A stretch of DNA of 64,000 bases from Desulfosarcina ovata subsp. ovata. Its GTDB lineage: Bacteria; Desulfobacterota; Desulfobacteria; Desulfobacterales; Desulfosarcinaceae. Position numbers and translations under genes: made by a program. The stretch lies in the NCBI RefSeq assembly GCF_009689005.1, contig NZ_AP021879.1, positions 4,030,001 to 4,094,000 of the forward strand, in the 5' to 3' direction. Every line of letters begins with the position of its first letter. Position 1 is the first letter of the stretch. The notes below the pieces were generated by a model that saw nothing but the letters and a program-made list of their open reading frames with translations, had not been told where the DNA came from and made no database searches. Shown here piece by piece: positions 62,337 through 64,000 of this stretch.

Positions 62337-63152
62337 ATGGCCCTCTGGCAGAATCCCCGCTGGTTCGACGGTAATAAACGACAGGAGCAACTCGACGATT
62401 ACATCCGTGCCACCGGCAAGGCCCGTTTCGGCATCCGCGAATTTGCCGAGGAAAACAAGGCCGAGGCCGTGCGGATCCACTTTGACCGGGTGGCACCCAA
62501 GTACGATTTTATGAATTCGCTGCTCAGCTTCGGCATCCAGCATGCCTGGAAACGCGCTGCCGTGCGCATGCTCGGGGTGAAGCCCGGAGATCGGGTGCTG
62601 GACGTGTGCGGCGGCACCGGGGATCTTGCCATCCTGGCGGCCCGGCGTTCCGGTCCGGCGGGCCAGGTGGTGATCTTCGACATCAACCTCGCCATGATCC
62701 AGGCCGGCCGCCACAAAATCGATCCCTATCCCGACCTGTCGCATATCAGCTATGTCCAGGGCAATGCCGAGGCGATCACGTTTCCCGACAACACTTTCGA
62801 CTGTGCCATGGTGGGATTCGGCATCCGCAACGTCACCCACCTGAAAACCGGTTTCTCCGAAATGATCCGGGTCCTCAAACCGGGCGGCAGACTGCTCTGC
62901 CTGGAGTTCTCACGGCCGCTCAACCCGGTGTTTCGCAGCCTTTACGATTTTTACTCGTTCAACATCATGCCGGCCCTGGGGCAGTTGTTGGCCGGATCAG
63001 CCGAATCCTATGCCTGCCTTCCCGAAACCATCCGCATGTTTCCCCTGCCAGGTGAGCTGGCCGCCATGCTGACCGACCTCGGCCTGCGCAACGTGAACTG
63101 GGAAGCCATGACCAACGGCATCAGCGTGGCCCATGTGGGGAGTAAAAGATAG
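62337..63152 (+). CDS. ubiE: UbiE/MenG quinone C-methyltransferase
   Basis: ATG 62337 with an AAAGGA site gives 271 residues. Core motifs are HFDRVAPKYDFMNSLLSFGI, VLDVCGGTGDLAILAARR, VGFGIRNVTHLKTGFSEMIR and LCLEFSRPLNPVFRSLYDFY. It C-methylates demethylmenaquinone (and/or the ubiquinone precursor). It lies convergent to a UbiA-family gene, consistent with a quinone-synthesis cluster. Confidence 0.9.
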   Translation: MALWQNPRWFDGNKRQEQLDDYIRATGKARFGIREFAEENKAEAVRIHFDRVAPKYDFMNSLLSFGIQHAWKRAAVRMLGVKPGDRVLDVCGGTGDLAILAARRSGPAGQVVIFDINLAMIQAGRHKIDPYPDLSHISYVQGNAEAITFPDNTFDCAMVGFGIRNVTHLKTGFSEMIRVLKPGGRLLCLEFSRPLNPVFRSLYDFYSFNIMPALGQLLAGSAESYACLPETIRMFPLPGELAAMLTDLGLRNVNWEAMTNGISVAHVGSKR

Positions 63153-63166
63153 GCGTTTGGGTAATC

Positions 63167-64000
63167 CTACCCGATGATTATCCTGACCAGCACCACCGCC
63201 AGCAGGCTCAGGGGATAGTGGCTGGCCTTGTTGAACAGCGCCATGGCCTGGCTGCGGTCGTTTTCCTCCACCAGCCGCAGGGCCGGAAACAACAGCAGCC
63301 AGGCGCCCAGACCGGCGACGGCCAGCAAATAGAGGGGGTTGAACCTCAGCGGTGATACCCACATCAGCATAAAGGTCAACAGGTAGGCCACCGTCAGGCA
63401 GGCAATGGAAAGCAGACCGGCCCGGACCAATCCCAACTTTACCGGAATGGTCTTGGCTTTGAAGCGTCGGTCTTCCTCGATGTCCGTCCAGTCGTTGGGA
63501 ATATTCTGCCCGCCAATTTCCCAGAAAAAAATCAGCCCCAACAAAACGATCAAAAAAACAGCGGACGGCTGCGGATCCACGGCGAAAACCGCCGCCACGG
63601 CCCCCAGGGATTTGACAATGCCGTTGATCAGGGCCCTTGCCGGGGTGACCCGCCACAATCGGCAATAGATCACTTCCAAAATGCCGCCGGCCAGAAAAAT
63701 AAACAAACAGACCGGGTTGAGCAACCATGCCCCCAGCATGGTCACCAGCGCCCATCCGACTGCCCACAGGATACCGTCGGTGAGCCCGAGCACACCCTTG
63801 GCCAGAGGATGACGCACCAGCACCCCGTCGAGAAAGTCCTCCCCATCGCTGTAGCCGCCATAACGGACTTTCTCTTTGTCCGTGCGGTAGTCCACGATGT
63901 CGTTGAGGGCATAGACAGCCGTATATCCGGAAAAAACCGTCAACAGCCCGAGCAAGAGGACAGATAGGGACGGGAAATGCCCCAGGCACAACAGGGCGGC
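63167..64000 (-). CDS. UbiA-family prenyltransferase (partial, cut by the window end)
   Basis: At least 277 residues; the N-terminus lies beyond 64000. First Asp-rich motif ALNDIVDYRTDKEK and second motif DWTDIEEDRRFKAKTIPVKL bind prenyl diphosphate and Mg. About eight membrane helices. It may prenylate the quinone ring (UbiA, MenA or the futalosine-route MqnP); the context with UbiE and UbiG supports a quinone role but does not decide between them. Confidence 0.85.
   Translation of the reverse strand, partial: AALLCLGHFPSLSVLLLGLLTVFSGYTAVYALNDIVDYRTDKEKVRYGGYSDGEDFLDGVLVRHPLAKGVLGLTDGILWAVGWALVTMLGAWLLNPVCLFIFLAGGILEVIYCRLWRVTPARALINGIVKSLGAVAAVFAVDPQPSAVFLIVLLGLIFFWEIGGQNIPNDWTDIEEDRRFKAKTIPVKLGLVRAGLLSIACLTVAYLLTFMLMWVSPLRFNPLYLLAVAGLGAWLLLFPALRLVEENDRSQAMALFNKASHYPLSLLAVVLVRIIIG

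Overview
The window looks like the chromosome of a sulfate-reducing Desulfobacterota bacterium, most like the Desulfosarcina/Desulfococcus group. The core genes are GC-rich. They include an acyl-CoA dehydrogenase that closely resembles the non-decarboxylating glutaryl-CoA dehydrogenase known from Desulfococcus multivorans, a ferredoxin-dependent 2-oxoacid oxidoreductase, a molybdenum-storage-type protein and a sulfide-dependent-type Thi4. The organism assignment is inference; no rRNA or tRNA gene was seen.

Layout. 0-8 kb: KamA-like radical SAM enzyme, two-gene 2-oxoacid:ferredoxin oxidoreductase, glutaryl-CoA-type dehydrogenase, a CoA-transferase N-terminal stub coupled to a histidine kinase with a degenerate receiver, and a CBS protein. 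8-16 kb: KatG, a YbgA-like protein with a large internal deletion, a flavin-type oxidoreductase, an FKBP-methyltransferase fusion, a PAS-LuxR regulator and MosB. 16-45 kb: a repeat-rich, partly AT-rich accessory region. It holds a SIR2-like/EAD11, nSTAND, EAD11-TIR conflict system whose nSTAND gene is split by an IS110/IS1111-type element. It also holds an orphan molybdopterin enzyme, an integron cassette array with five attC-like sites (one carrying a group IIC intron), BrnTA, a hybrid kinase, and a TPP riboswitch separated from thi4 by an IS1634-family insertion. Many gene fragments here are cut by small non-autonomous elements. 45-60.5 kb: a polar amino-acid ABC transporter with an aminotransferase, then a histidine-utilisation cluster (hutI divergent from hutC-ftcD-hutU) running on into a complete Liv-type ABC transporter and a methyltransferase. 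60.5-64 kb: an integron-integrase relic, a QueG-like Fe-S protein, UbiG, UbiE/MenG and a UbiA-family prenyltransferase cut by the window end.

How the genes work together. The hut cluster would convert urocanate through imidazolonepropionate and formiminoglutamate to glutamate, with HutC acting on a palindrome that overlaps both divergent promoters. Only a relic of histidase (hutH) remains, so histidine entry must depend on a histidase elsewhere, or the cluster is used for imported urocanate. The oxoacid oxidoreductase and the glutaryl-CoA-type dehydrogenase could form an oxoadipate to glutaryl-CoA to glutaconyl-CoA segment.

The most interesting material is at 17-31 kb: an EAD-based conflict system interrupted by an element that leaves the reading frame restorable, next to a CALIN-type cassette array with an attC-inserted intron. 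Several families of short inverted-repeat elements have repeatedly inserted into and truncated genes, and the excised reading frames can be reconstructed by eye.
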